Positions 43,003-51,977 of a stretch of 64,000 nt of DNA are shown piece after piece. The position numbers were made by a program, and so were the translations under genes. The notes under the pieces are model-generated. The model searched no databases. It was not told where the DNA came from and was given only the letters and a program-made list of their open reading frames with translations. Every line of letters starts with the position of its first letter. The first letter of the stretch is position 1. The stretch is from Sphingomonas sp. TZW2008 (GTDB lineage: Bacteria > Pseudomonadota > Alphaproteobacteria > Sphingomonadales > Sphingomonadaceae): NCBI RefSeq assembly GCF_002117915.1, contig NZ_BDJB01000003.1:310001-374000 (forward strand), read 5' to 3'.

Positions 43003-43701
43003 TCAGCCGTGCAGCACGTGATCCCGGTCACGCACCGTCCGCGCGCTGTTCGCCGGATGCGCCGCATCCTCGTAGCCGAACGCGATGCCGAACAGCAGCT
43101 TCTGATCCTCCCCGACGCCGAGCTCGCGGTGCACGATCTCGGCATGGTGGCTCAGCGCCCCCTGCGCGCACGAGGCAAGGCCGTTCGCGGTCAGCGCCAG
43201 CATGAACGATTGCGCATACATCCCGCAGTCCGCCGCCTCGCGCATCCCCGCCCAGGCCGGGATGAACAGGAACATCGCGTGCGGCGCGTCGAAGAAGCGG
43301 AAGTTGCGCAGGAACGATTCGGTCCGCGCCGGCACGTCGTCCCGCGCCACGTTCGTCGCCGCGAACAGCGATTTCGCGGCATCGATCTGCCGCCCCCGAT
43401 AATGGCCGGGATAGGCGCCGGTCAGCGGAAAATCGGGCGTCATCTTGGTGCCGTTCTTGGCCGCATCGTGCAGCGCGGTGCGCATCCGCTCCGCCGCCTC
43501 GCCCGACACGACGTGCGCGGTCCACGGCTGGACGTTGCAGTTCGACGGCGCGAGCTGCGCCATGTCCATTACCCGCTCGAGGAGATCAGCCGGCACCCGA
43601 TCGGGCTTGAACCCGCGGACCGAACGCCGCTCACGCAGCAGATCGTAGAGCACATCACTGTCATCGCGAGCCGTCCGATCGATCGTCGCCGTCGCCTGCA
43701 T
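43003..43701 (-). CDS. Nitroreductase family flavoprotein
   Basis: 232 aa from the ATG at 43701, preceded by AGGACGAGGC. FMN-dependent NAD(P)H oxidoreductase. [24 protein letters not shown] near the N-terminus and [15 protein letters not shown] are FMN-phosphate contacts, and the C-terminal [16 protein letters not shown] is the usual ending. Upstream, TTCTC-TATC-GAGAA (43717-43730) is a short inverted repeat that could be an operator. It sits between ctaB and the divergent amidohydrolase gene, where coxAB might be expected in relatives. Confidence 0.9.
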   Translation of the reverse strand: MQATATIDRTARDDSDVLYDLLRERRSVRGFKPDRVPADLLERVMDMAQLAPSNCNVQPWTAHVVSGEAAERMRTALHDAAKNGTKMTPDFPLTGAYPGHYRGRQIDAAKSLFAATNVARDDVPARTESFLRNFRFFDAPHAMFLFIPAWAGMREAADCGMYAQSFMLALTANGLASCAQGALSHHAEIVHRELGVGEDQKLLFGIAFGYEDAAHPANSARTVRDRDHVLHG

Positions 43702-43811
43702 GCCTCGTCCTTTCTTTTCTCTATCGAGAATGTTGTTCTTCCACGCGAATAAACCTTGCCTCATCCGTACGACGAAGTCACCATCGCCGCAAAATCAATG
43801 AGGAGAGGGCC

Positions 43812-45557
43812 ATGTACGATCTGGTCATTCGCAGCGGCACGATCGTCGACGGTTCGGGCGGCACGCCCTATGTCGGCGACGTCGCGATCAAGGGCGACCG
43901 TATCGCCGCGATCGGCAGCGTCGACGGCGCCGCCGCGCGCGAGATCGATGCCGCCGGCAAGCTCGTCACCCCCGGCTGGGTCGATATCCACACCCATTAC
44001 GACGGCCAGATCACCTGGGCCTCGCGGATGGATCCCTCGTCGACGCTCGGCGCCACCACCGTCGTCGTCGGCAATTGTGGCGTCGGCTTCGCGCCCGTCC
44101 GCCCGCAGGATCACGACACGCTGATCCGCCTGATGGAGGGCGTGGAGGACATCCCCGGCGCCGCGCTCCACGAAGGGCTGTCGTGGCAGTGGGAAAGCTT
44201 CGGCGAGTATATGGACGCGATCGACAAGCTGCCGCACGACATCGATGTCGCCGTGCAGGTGCCGCACGGCGCGTTGCGCGTCTACGTGATGGGCCAGCGC
44301 GGCGCCGACCGCGATCCCGCCACGCCGGAAGAGAATGAAGAAATGCGCCGGCTGACGGCCGAGGCGCTGCGCGACGGTGCGCTCGGCTTCTCCACCACGC
44401 GCACGATGGTCCACCGCACCGCCGACGGCGATCTCACCCCTACCGTTCGCGCGGCGCGCGAGGAGATGGAGGCGATCGCGCGCGGCATCGCCGATGCCGG
44501 CACCGGCGTGCTGCAATGGGTGTCCGATTTCCAGGAGATGGACGAGGAGTTCAGCCTGGTGCGCGATCTGACGAAGATCTCGGGCCAACCATTGAGCTTC
44601 TCGATGGTTCAGGCCGATGTCGTCCCCAACCAGTGGCGTCAGCTGACCGAGCGCCTCGATGCGTCGGTTGCCGAGGGGTATCCGCTCAAGGCGCAGATCG
44701 CCGGCCGCCCGGTCGGGCTGATGCTCGGCCTCCAAGGCTCGGTTCACCCGTTCATCAGCCGCCCGAGCTACCGCGAGATCGCCGACCTGCCGCTCGAGGA
44801 GAAGGTCGCCCGGATGCGCGACCCCGAATATCGCGCCCGGCTGATCGCCGAGATGCCCGAGAAGGACCACCCCTTCGTCAATTCGGTCGCCGGCGCGCAG
44901 CACAAGATGTTCCGCATCACCGATCGCGTCGATTACGAGCCCGATCCCTCGAATAGCCTCGCCGCCGAGGCCGAACGGCTGGGCGTCCACCCCGACGAAC
45001 TCGTCTACGACGCGCTGCTCGAGGACGACGGCCGCGCCTTCCTGTTCTTCCCGATGCACAATTACGTCGAGGGCAATCTCGACAACGTCCACGCGATGAT
45101 CACCAACCCCAACACGCTGTCCGGCCTGTCGGACGGGGGCGCACACGTCGGCGCGATCTGCGACGTCAGCCTGCCGACCTTCATGCTCACCCACTGGTGC
45201 CGTGATCGCACCCGCGGCCCGCTGTTGGGTCTCGCCGATACGGTGAAGCAGCAGACGCTCGACACCGCCAGGGCGGTCGGCCTCGACGATCGCGGGCTGC
45301 TCGCGCCGGGCTACCTCGCCGATGTCAACGTGATCGATTTCGACGCGCTCGAACTCGGCAAGCCGTATATGGTCTACGATCTGCCCACCGGCGCGCGCCG
45401 CCTGATGCAGAAGGCGACGGGCTATCTCGCGACGATCAAGTCCGGCCAGGTGATCTACCGCAACGGCGAGCCGACCGAGGCGCTGCCCGGCAAGCTCATC
45501 CGCGGCCGCCAGCCCGCCCCCGTCCCTGCTGCCGAGCGCGCCGCGGTCGCCGCCTGA
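43812..45557 (+). CDS. D-aminoacylase-type amidohydrolase, copy A
   Basis: 581 aa. Zinc amidohydrolase of the N-acyl-D-amino-acid deacylase family. DIHTHYDGQ (His60, His62), the bridging cysteine in GNCGVGFAP (Cys89) and the catalytic aspartate in GLSDGGAH (Asp441) are present. The middle part has FSTTRTMVHRTADGDLTP. The segment where characterised D-aminoacylases carry their next zinc histidine reads QWVSDF here, so the substrate or metal site may differ (inference). GGAG lies just before the ATG. First gene of a probable operon with the BKACE and IclR genes. Confidence 0.88.
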   Translation: MYDLVIRSGTIVDGSGGTPYVGDVAIKGDRIAAIGSVDGAAAREIDAAGKLVTPGWVDIHTHYDGQITWASRMDPSSTLGATTVVVGNCGVGFAPVRPQDHDTLIRLMEGVEDIPGAALHEGLSWQWESFGEYMDAIDKLPHDIDVAVQVPHGALRVYVMGQRGADRDPATPEENEEMRRLTAEALRDGALGFSTTRTMVHRTADGDLTPTVRAAREEMEAIARGIADAGTGVLQWVSDFQEMDEEFSLVRDLTKISGQPLSFSMVQADVVPNQWRQLTERLDASVAEGYPLKAQIAGRPVGLMLGLQGSVHPFISRPSYREIADLPLEEKVARMRDPEYRARLIAEMPEKDHPFVNSVAGAQHKMFRITDRVDYEPDPSNSLAAEAERLGVHPDELVYDALLEDDGRAFLFFPMHNYVEGNLDNVHAMITNPNTLSGLSDGGAHVGAICDVSLPTFMLTHWCRDRTRGPLLGLADTVKQQTLDTARAVGLDDRGLLAPGYLADVNVIDFDALELGKPYMVYDLPTGARRLMQKATGYLATIKSGQVIYRNGEPTEALPGKLIRGRQPAPVPAAERAAVAA

Positions 45558-45558
45558 C

Positions 45559-46443
45559 ATGCCGCCGCTGATCATCGAAGCGGCGCTGAACGGCGCGACG
45601 CCAAAGGCGCGCAACCCCAACGTTCCCGTGTCGCCCGGGGAGATCACGGCGCAGGCGCTCGCCGCGATGAAGGCGGGCGCTGCGATCGTTCATACGCATA
45701 TCGAGCGGATGGACATGACCGGCGATGCCGCGGCCGACCGCTACATGGAAGGCTTCGCGCCCGTCCTGGCGCAGCGTCCCGACGCGATCCTGTGGGGCAC
45801 CGTCGCCACCGGCCCCGACGTCGAGGCGCGCTTCGGCCATTATCGCGGGCTCGCGCGCGCCGGCGTCCGGATGGGCGCGTTCGATCCCGGCTCGGTCAAT
45901 CTCGGCACGCATGGCCCCGATGGCCTTCCGGGCGCGTCGGTGCTCTACGCCACCACCTATCGCGACATCGCCTGGCTCGCCAACCTCCACGATCAGGAGA
46001 AGCTTGCCCCTGCGATCGCGATCTACGAGCCCGGCTGGCTGCGCACCACGCTCGCCTATCACCGCGCCGGCAAGCTTCCCGCGGGCGCGTTCGTGAAGCT
46101 CTATTTTGGCGGCCGCTACAACTTCCTCGACGGCAAGCGCAGTGATGTCACCTTTGGCCTGCCACCGACGGAAAAGGCGCTCGACGCCTATCTCGAGCTG
46201 CTTGAAGGTTCCGATCTGCCTTGGGCGGTGGCCGCGATCGGCGATTGCGTCGTCGAGACTGGCCTCGCAAAGCTCGCGATCGAGCGCGGCGGGCACGTCC
46301 GCGTCGGTTTAGAGGATTGGGGCGGCGAGCGTCAGCCGAACAATCTCGATCTCATTGCGGAGGTCGTCGATCTGGCGAACGCCGCCGGTCGTCCGATCGC
46401 GACGCCGACGCAAGCCGCCGCGCTGCTGAAGCTTCCGCGGTGA
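45559..46443 (+). CDS. BKACE-family (3-keto-5-aminohexanoate cleavage type) protein
   Basis: 294 aa. Family of acetyl-CoA-dependent beta-keto acid cleavage enzymes with a TIM barrel and zinc. The zinc histidines are in VHTHIERMD (His45, His47); the family motif is more often H-[LI]-H-x-R-D, so the loop is altered. It continues VNLGTHGPDGLPG, IYEPGWLRTTL, VKLYFGG, AIGDCVVETGLA and VRVGLEDWGGERQPNN, the last with the family VGxED signature. It starts 1 bp after the amidohydrolase stop. The keto acid cleaved is unknown. Confidence 0.85.
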   Translation: MPPLIIEAALNGATPKARNPNVPVSPGEITAQALAAMKAGAAIVHTHIERMDMTGDAAADRYMEGFAPVLAQRPDAILWGTVATGPDVEARFGHYRGLARAGVRMGAFDPGSVNLGTHGPDGLPGASVLYATTYRDIAWLANLHDQEKLAPAIAIYEPGWLRTTLAYHRAGKLPAGAFVKLYFGGRYNFLDGKRSDVTFGLPPTEKALDAYLELLEGSDLPWAVAAIGDCVVETGLAKLAIERGGHVRVGLEDWGGERQPNNLDLIAEVVDLANAAGRPIATPTQAAALLKLPR

Positions 46444-47237
46444 GCGCCGCCGCGCCGCACGCGCTGCAAGACGCCGCCGATCGCGACGCGGGCAACGTCA
46501 CGCATCTCGCCAAGCCGGTCGGCGCGGTGATCGCGGCGGTCGCCATCCTGCGCTGCCTCGGCCGCCACCGCGGGGCGCTTCGGCTATCCGATATCGTGCG
46601 CGAGGAGCGTCTCAATACCTCCACCGCGCTCAATATCCTGCGCACGCTCGAGCACGAACGGCTCGTTGCCTTCGATCGCGAGACCAAGCGCTACACGCTC
46701 GCGCGCGGCCTCGCTGATCTCGCCGCGCCGCTCGTCGGCCACGACGATCCGGTGCGTCGCGCCGCCCCCGCGATGGCCGCCGCCGCGCAGGAGCTGCACG
46801 CCACGATCGGGCTGTGGCGCCGCGTCGGCGACGCGGTCGAACTGATCCACGTCGCGGATTCGTCCGCGACGATGCGCGTCGCCTTCACCATCGGCCGCCG
46901 CCTGCCGATGCTGCTCGGTGCGATGGGCCGTCTCGTCGCGGCGCGCGGCGATCTCGACGGCGACACGCTGAGGGAGGGGTTCGACGCCGTCCCCTGGGCG
47001 ATCGCACCCGATTTCGCCGTCTGGCTAGGCGAGGTCGCCACCGCGCGGCGCAGCGGCGTCGGGATCGATCGCGGCCATGTCAACGCCGGCATCCTCGGCG
47101 TCGCCGTGCCGGTCGAGCGCGACGGTCCGCTCGTCCACGTCCTCGCCGCCGCAATGTTCGATGCCGGCCCGCACCCCGACGAAGCGGTGATCGTCGACCG
47201 CCTGCAGGCCGTCGCCGCGGTGGCGGACGGCCGGTGA
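46440..47237 (+). CDS. IclR-family transcriptional regulator
   Basis: 265 aa from a GTG at 46440 that overlaps the BKACE stop by 4 bp (GTGA). A winged helix-turn-helix domain (about 25-90) includes GALRLSDIVREERLNTSTALNILRTLEHERLV. The effector domain has IGRRLPMLLGAMGRLVAA and VNAGILGVAVPV. IclR proteins usually regulate neighbouring catabolic genes in response to a pathway intermediate, so it probably controls the amidohydrolase/BKACE group. Confidence 0.9.
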   Translation: MSAAAPHALQDAADRDAGNVTHLAKPVGAVIAAVAILRCLGRHRGALRLSDIVREERLNTSTALNILRTLEHERLVAFDRETKRYTLARGLADLAAPLVGHDDPVRRAAPAMAAAAQELHATIGLWRRVGDAVELIHVADSSATMRVAFTIGRRLPMLLGAMGRLVAARGDLDGDTLREGFDAVPWAIAPDFAVWLGEVATARRSGVGIDRGHVNAGILGVAVPVERDGPLVHVLAAAMFDAGPHPDEAVIVDRLQAVAAVADGR

Positions 47238-47275
47238 TGCGCGGCTCGCCGCCCATCCTTCCGCACACCCCACCT

Positions 47276-47394
47276 CCGTTCGTGCTGAAGAGGTGCTGAG
47301 CCGGAGGCGAAGCGCCGTCTCGAAGCACCGTTTCGTGACACCAGCCCTTCGAGACGGCCCTTCGCGACGCTCAGGACCTCCTCAGGGCGAACGG
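47276..47394. repeat. Intergenic palindromic repeat (REP-like), copy 2
   Basis: The left arm (CCGTTCGTGCTGAAGAGG ... GTCTCGAAGCACCG) pairs imperfectly with the right arm (CCCTTCGAGACGGCCC ... CTCAGGGCGAACGG). It shares the terminal and central motifs with copy 1 at 37.9 kb. It lies between the IclR gene and the second amidohydrolase and could end transcription of the first group. Confidence 0.85.
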
Positions 47395-47441
47395 CAGAAT
47401 GTTCGAAACGTAACGAGTAAGAAACACAGGAGAGAGCCCCC

Positions 47442-49187
47442 ATGTACGACCTGCTCGTCAAGAACGGCACCATCGTCGATGGTACCGGCGCACCACGCTT
47501 CCGCGGCGACGTCGCCGTCGCGGACGGCAAGATCGTCGAGGTCGGCGCCATCTCCGGCACCGCGCGCGAGACGATCGACGCGGACGGCTGCGTCGTCACG
47601 CCCGGCTTCGTCGATATTCATACGCATTACGACGGCCAGGTGTCGTGGGACAGCGTGCTCGCCCCCTCGTCGATCAACGGCGTCACCTCGGCGGCGATGG
47701 GCAATTGCGGCGTCGGCTTCGCACCAGCGCGCGCCGACAAGCACGATTGGCTGATCCAGCTGCTCGAAGGCGTCGAGGACATTCCCGGCACCGCGCTCGC
47801 CGAGGGGCTGACGTGGGATTGGGAGAGCTTCCCCGACTATCTCGATGCGCTTGCCGCGCGCGAATATGCCATCGATCTCGGTGCGCACATGCCGCACGCG
47901 GCACTTCGCGCCTATGTCATGGGCGATCGCGGCGGCGACCATATGGAACGCCCGACGACGGCTGAGGTCGACCGTATGGCGCGGCTGACGGCGGAAGCGA
48001 TGGAGGCCGGCGCGCTCGGCTTCTCCACCTCGCGCACGCACGCGCATCGCAGCCGCGACGGGCTCAATATCGGCACGCTGACGGCGGAGGATCCCGAGCT
48101 GCTCGGCATCGCCGCCGCGCTGCGCCAGACGGGCAAGGGCGTGATCCAGCTTATCTCCGACGCGTATCTCACCGCCGACGACGCCTTCGCCACCGCCGAG
48201 CTTCAGCTGATCCGCCGCCTCGCCGAAACCAGCGGCCGCCGCGTCTCCTTCACCGTGCAGCAGACCGATGACGCGCCCGACCGCTGGAAGAGCATCTATC
48301 GCGAAATCGACCAGATGGTGGCGGACGGCCTTCCCGTCAGCGCGCAGGTCGCGCCGCGCCCGATCGGCGCGATCCTCTCCTTCGCGTCCACCACCAACCC
48401 GTTCGTCGTCGCGCCGACCTATCGCCGCATCGCGTCGCAGGCGGCATGCGTCGATGATCGCCTGCGCGCGCTCGCCGATCCGCAGGTGCGCGCCGAGATC
48501 CTCGCCGAACACGCCGCCTTCCACGCCAGCGAAGGGTTCATCGCGCTGATCACGCGCGGCTATTCGCGCATGTTCCGGATGACCGATCCGGTCGATTACG
48601 AACCGCACGAGAGCCAGTCGATCGCTGCCGAGGCGGCGCGCGCCGGGGTCGATCCCGCGGCCTATGTCTACGACGCGCTGATGGAGGAAGGCGGGCAGCG
48701 CCTGCTCTACATGCCGCTGATCAACTACGCGAACGGCAACCTCGACGACGTCCACGGCATGATGACGGGCGATCACGTGCTCTACGGCCTGTCCGACGGC
48801 GGCGCGCACTGCGGCACGATCTGCGACGGCAGCTTCCCGACGACCACGGTCGCGCTCTGGTCACGCGGTAACAAGGCCGGGCTGTCGACCCCGCTCGAAC
48901 GCCTCGTCCACGGCTATACGCAGAAGAATGCGGCGCATGTCGGGTGGCACGATCGCGGCGTACTGGCGCCGGGCTATCTCGCCGATCTCAATGTCATCGC
49001 GCTCGACGATCTTGCGCTCGCCCCGCCGGAAATCGTGCAGGATCTTCCCGCCGGCGGCACGCGCCTGCTCCAGCAGCCGCGCGGCTATCGCTGGACGGTG
49101 AAGTCGGGCGTGCCGACGTTCGAACGCGGTCATTGGACCGGCCGCACCCCGGGCCGCCTGCTGCGCGGCGCGCAACCGCTCGCCTGA
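47442..49187 (+). CDS. D-aminoacylase-type amidohydrolase, copy B
   Basis: 581 aa, the same length as copy A and clearly a paralogue: [29 protein letters not shown] (His60, His62), [40 protein letters not shown] (Asp452), and [11 protein letters not shown] near the end. The position of the missing third zinc histidine reads QLISDA. Identity looks moderate and spread along the length, so the duplication is not recent. GGAG precedes the ATG. It is separated from copy A by BKACE, IclR and the palindromic repeat. Confidence 0.88.
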   Translation: MYDLLVKNGTIVDGTGAPRFRGDVAVADGKIVEVGAISGTARETIDADGCVVTPGFVDIHTHYDGQVSWDSVLAPSSINGVTSAAMGNCGVGFAPARADKHDWLIQLLEGVEDIPGTALAEGLTWDWESFPDYLDALAAREYAIDLGAHMPHAALRAYVMGDRGGDHMERPTTAEVDRMARLTAEAMEAGALGFSTSRTHAHRSRDGLNIGTLTAEDPELLGIAAALRQTGKGVIQLISDAYLTADDAFATAELQLIRRLAETSGRRVSFTVQQTDDAPDRWKSIYREIDQMVADGLPVSAQVAPRPIGAILSFASTTNPFVVAPTYRRIASQAACVDDRLRALADPQVRAEILAEHAAFHASEGFIALITRGYSRMFRMTDPVDYEPHESQSIAAEAARAGVDPAAYVYDALMEEGGQRLLYMPLINYANGNLDDVHGMMTGDHVLYGLSDGGAHCGTICDGSFPTTTVALWSRGNKAGLSTPLERLVHGYTQKNAAHVGWHDRGVLAPGYLADLNVIALDDLALAPPEIVQDLPAGGTRLLQQPRGYRWTVKSGVPTFERGHWTGRTPGRLLRGAQPLA

Positions 49188-49305
49188 TCGCGACCATGGG
49201 GCGGCGTCTTCCCGAGCGCCGCCCTGCCCGCACCGACCTTCCAGGGCTGATCCGGCGCCAGTCCTGTTAGCCTTCCTCTAATCTTGCCCGCATAAGGCAG
49301 GCACC

Positions 49306-50439
49306 ATGCACAGCGCCGCCTGGATCCTCCTTCTGCTGCCGGCCGCGATCTTCGCAGGCTATCCCGCGCTGATCCTCGTCGCCGCCGCGCTTCGCCCGCC
49401 CCGCCCGCGCCCCAACCCGCCCGCGGGGTCGCCGCTGCCGATCACGATCCTGATCGGCGCGCACAACGAGGCCGCGACGATCGGCGCGAAGCTCGCCTCG
49501 GTCACCGCCGCGCTCGCCGCCTGGCCGGGGCTCGCCGAGGTGATCGTCGCCGACGACGGCTCGACCGACGATACAGCGCGGATCGCTGAAGCCGCCGGCG
49601 CGCACGTCGTCCGCGCCCCACGCGGCGGCAAGGCGGCGGCGCTCAACCGCGCGGTCCCGCAGGCGCGCGGCGACGTGATCGTGATGACCGACGCCGATCC
49701 GTTATTCGACGAAGGCACGCTTCCCGCGCTCCTCGCCCCCTTCGCCGATCCGCACGTCGGCGCGGTCGCCGGCCATGTCGCGACAATCGGCAAGACCGGG
49801 CGTTTCGCAGGCGCCGATCGCTGGTTCCGCGCCTATGAATCCGCGCTCCGCGCTGCGGAGGATCGGCTGTTCGGCTGCGTCTCGGCCGATGGCGGGCTCT
49901 ACGCGATCCGCCGCGCACTCGTGCCGCTCGTCCCGGCGGACGTCACCGACGATTTCCACATCAGTACCGGCGCAGTTGCGGCGGGCTACCGCATCGCCTT
50001 CGCTGACGACGCGCGTGTGTGGGAACACAGCATCGGCGGCGGGCGTCAGCAGTTTCGCCGCCGCGTACGAATTACCGTGCGAGGGCTCACCGCGCTGTGG
50101 CGTCGCCGCGTGCTAATGAACCCCTGGCGTACCGGCTGGTATGCGCCCGCGCTCGTCCTTCACAAGGTTGGCCGTCGGCTCGCGCCGCTGTGCCTCGTGC
50201 CGCTGTGGCTGATCGCGCTGTGGCTCGGGCTTCACGGATCGGCGTGGTGGGCGCTCGTCGCTACCGGCCTGAGCGCCGCCGCCGCGGTCGCGCTCGCCGG
50301 CGCGCTGGGCGTCCGGCTGCGCGGCCCGCTGCGCCTTGTCCACGGCGCGATGCTCCACCTCGCCGGCCTCGCGCTCGGCACGCTGCTGTTCGTCGGCGGG
50401 CGTCGCTACGCGCAATGGACGCCGCAGAAACAGGCATGA
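49306..50439 (+). CDS. Family 2 glycosyltransferase, membrane-bound
   Basis: 377 aa. An N-terminal helix (about 5-28) precedes a GT-A domain with LIGAHNEAATIGAKL, VADDGSTDDTARIA, the DxD-type metal site TDADPLFDEG and DDFHIS further on. Three or four C-terminal helices (about 265-370) anchor it. Such synthase-like transferases build polysaccharide chains from nucleotide sugars at the membrane. It opens the polysaccharide cluster and overlaps the next gene by 4 bp. The 118-bp gap before it shows no feature. Confidence 0.9.
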   Translation: MHSAAWILLLLPAAIFAGYPALILVAAALRPPRPRPNPPAGSPLPITILIGAHNEAATIGAKLASVTAALAAWPGLAEVIVADDGSTDDTARIAEAAGAHVVRAPRGGKAAALNRAVPQARGDVIVMTDADPLFDEGTLPALLAPFADPHVGAVAGHVATIGKTGRFAGADRWFRAYESALRAAEDRLFGCVSADGGLYAIRRALVPLVPADVTDDFHISTGAVAAGYRIAFADDARVWEHSIGGGRQQFRRRVRITVRGLTALWRRRVLMNPWRTGWYAPALVLHKVGRRLAPLCLVPLWLIALWLGLHGSAWWALVATGLSAAAAVALAGALGVRLRGPLRLVHGAMLHLAGLALGTLLFVGGRRYAQWTPQKQA

Positions 50440-51152
50440 CGCGCGCGCCCCTGCTCCTCACCCCGCCGCTCCTTCTCGCCGCCGGGCTCGCACTCGCGAC
50501 CGGGCCGGCGGTGGAGCGCGGCGGCGACGATTTCGAGCGCGGGCTGCGGTTCGATCGCCGGCCCTGGGCGCTTGCGCAGCAGGTCAACGGCAGCGTCCGC
50601 CTCGCGTCCGCGCCCGATCGGGTGGGCCGCGCGCTACTTGCCGCCGCCGGGCCGAAGCGCGGCGGCACCGTCGCCAAGGCTGATCTCGTCGCGCGCGTCG
50701 CGCTGATGCTGCCAGGCACGCGGCTCGAGATCGCGTTCGATTTCCGCGCGCCGGCGACGACCCCGCTCGATTCGCTCCAGCTCGTCGACGTCGAGTGCGC
50801 GACCTGTGGCGAGGGCGGCAATCCCGGTATCCGTCTCTATCTGCGGCGCGGCCGGTTGCGGGTCGATCGGTCGAAGATCGGCATTCGTCACGCCTGGACG
50901 CGCGACGACGCTCCGACGCTGCGTCCGGACCGCTGGCATCGCATTACGTGGCAGCTACAGCTCGCCCCCGACGATCGCGGCACGACGCGCGTTCTACTCG
51001 ACGGGCGCGAGGTGCTCGCCGCACGGGGCGCGACGCTTGCCGTGCTGCCGCGGCTCGGGGCGGATCGCATCCAGATCGGCATCACCGCCAATTCGAATCC
51101 GGTCCCCGCAAGTGCCTGGTTCGACAACATCGCCGCCACCATCCGCCGCTGA
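50436..51152 (+). CDS. Exported jelly-roll protein, possible polysaccharide lyase
   Basis: 238 aa. A signal peptide ends near ALATGPA (about residue 24). The mature part is beta-rich: FERGLRFDRRPWALAQQVNG, FDFRAPATTPLDSLQLVDVE, RWHRITWQLQLAPDDRG, TTRVLLDGREVL and ITANSNPVPASAWFDNIA. This resembles the concanavalin-like fold of heparin lyase I type proteins (Polysacc_lyase family). A cysteine pair lies in VECATCGEGG. It overlaps the glycosyltransferase by 4 bp, which suggests it trims or handles the same polymer. The lyase call is inference. Confidence 0.62.
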   Translation: MTRAPLLLTPPLLLAAGLALATGPAVERGGDDFERGLRFDRRPWALAQQVNGSVRLASAPDRVGRALLAAAGPKRGGTVAKADLVARVALMLPGTRLEIAFDFRAPATTPLDSLQLVDVECATCGEGGNPGIRLYLRRGRLRVDRSKIGIRHAWTRDDAPTLRPDRWHRITWQLQLAPDDRGTTRVLLDGREVLAARGATLAVLPRLGADRIQIGITANSNPVPASAWFDNIAATIRR

Positions 51153-51161
51153 CACGCGGCG

Positions 51162-51974
51162 TCAGTGCGCGCCGTCGCCCCGCTTCACCGCGCTGATGGT
51201 CTTCACGATCAGCCCCAGGTCTTGCTTCGCTGACAGCGAGCGGATGTAGCGCACGTCGAGCTCGGCACGCTCGTCGAAGTCGATGTTGGCGCGCCCCGAT
51301 ACCTGCCACAGGCCGGTCAGCCCGGGCTTCACCGCCAGCCGTGGGAGATGCCCCATGCGATACGTCGTCGCATCGAACGACGTCGGCCGCGGCCCCACCA
51401 GCGCCATGTCACCGCGCACGACGTTCCACAGGTTCGGCAGCTCGTCGAGGCTGGTCTTGCGCAGCAGGCGCCCGACGCGCGTCACGCGTGGATCGTCGGT
51501 CAGCTTGAAATCGGGCGAATCATCGCCGTGAATGTTGTGCGCGCGCAGCTTTGCCTTCAGCGCCTCCGCATCGGTCACCATCGTGCGAAACTTGTACAGG
51601 CGGAAGCGGCGGCCGAGATATCCCGTGCGGCTTTGGATGAACAATACCGGCCCGCCGTCGTGCAGCTTGATCGCGATCGCCACCGCGATCATCACCGGCG
51701 ACAGGACGATCAGCGCACCCAGCGCCAGCACTCCGTCCACCACCGGCTTCAGCCGCCGCACGTAAAGCCCCCGCCGCACTTCCAAATGCAGCGGCACACC
51801 GCGCATGTCGCATTCGAACCGCACACGGCGCGCCATGTCCTTGCGGCGTTCGGGGTGCAGCGTTGGCGACAGGGCGGTGTCGGTCATGCGGAATTGGACC
51901 CGTAACTCGGCAAGGCGCTCGGCCTCTGCCGGTTTCGCATCACGATTGCGCGGGAAAAGATGGTTAAGAAACAT
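51162..51974 (-). CDS. Polyprenyl-phosphate sugar-1-phosphate transferase
   Basis: 270 aa, a short form of the WcaJ/RfbP family that starts polysaccharide synthesis by moving a sugar phosphate onto undecaprenyl phosphate. A membrane hairpin helix (about 77-100) follows RRLKPVVDGVLALGALIV. Catalytic motifs are YKFRTMV, LRKTSLDELPNLWNVVRGDM, LVGPRPTSFD and KPGLTGLWQVSGR. It is convergent with the lyase-like gene and the last gene of a three-gene minus-strand unit. Confidence 0.93.
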   Translation of the reverse strand: MFLNHLFPRNRDAKPAEAERLAELRVQFRMTDTALSPTLHPERRKDMARRVRFECDMRGVPLHLEVRRGLYVRRLKPVVDGVLALGALIVLSPVMIAVAIAIKLHDGGPVLFIQSRTGYLGRRFRLYKFRTMVTDAEALKAKLRAHNIHGDDSPDFKLTDDPRVTRVGRLLRKTSLDELPNLWNVVRGDMALVGPRPTSFDATTYRMGHLPRLAVKPGLTGLWQVSGRANIDFDERAELDVRYIRSLSAKQDLGLIVKTISAVKRGDGAH

Positions 51975-51977
51975 CGC

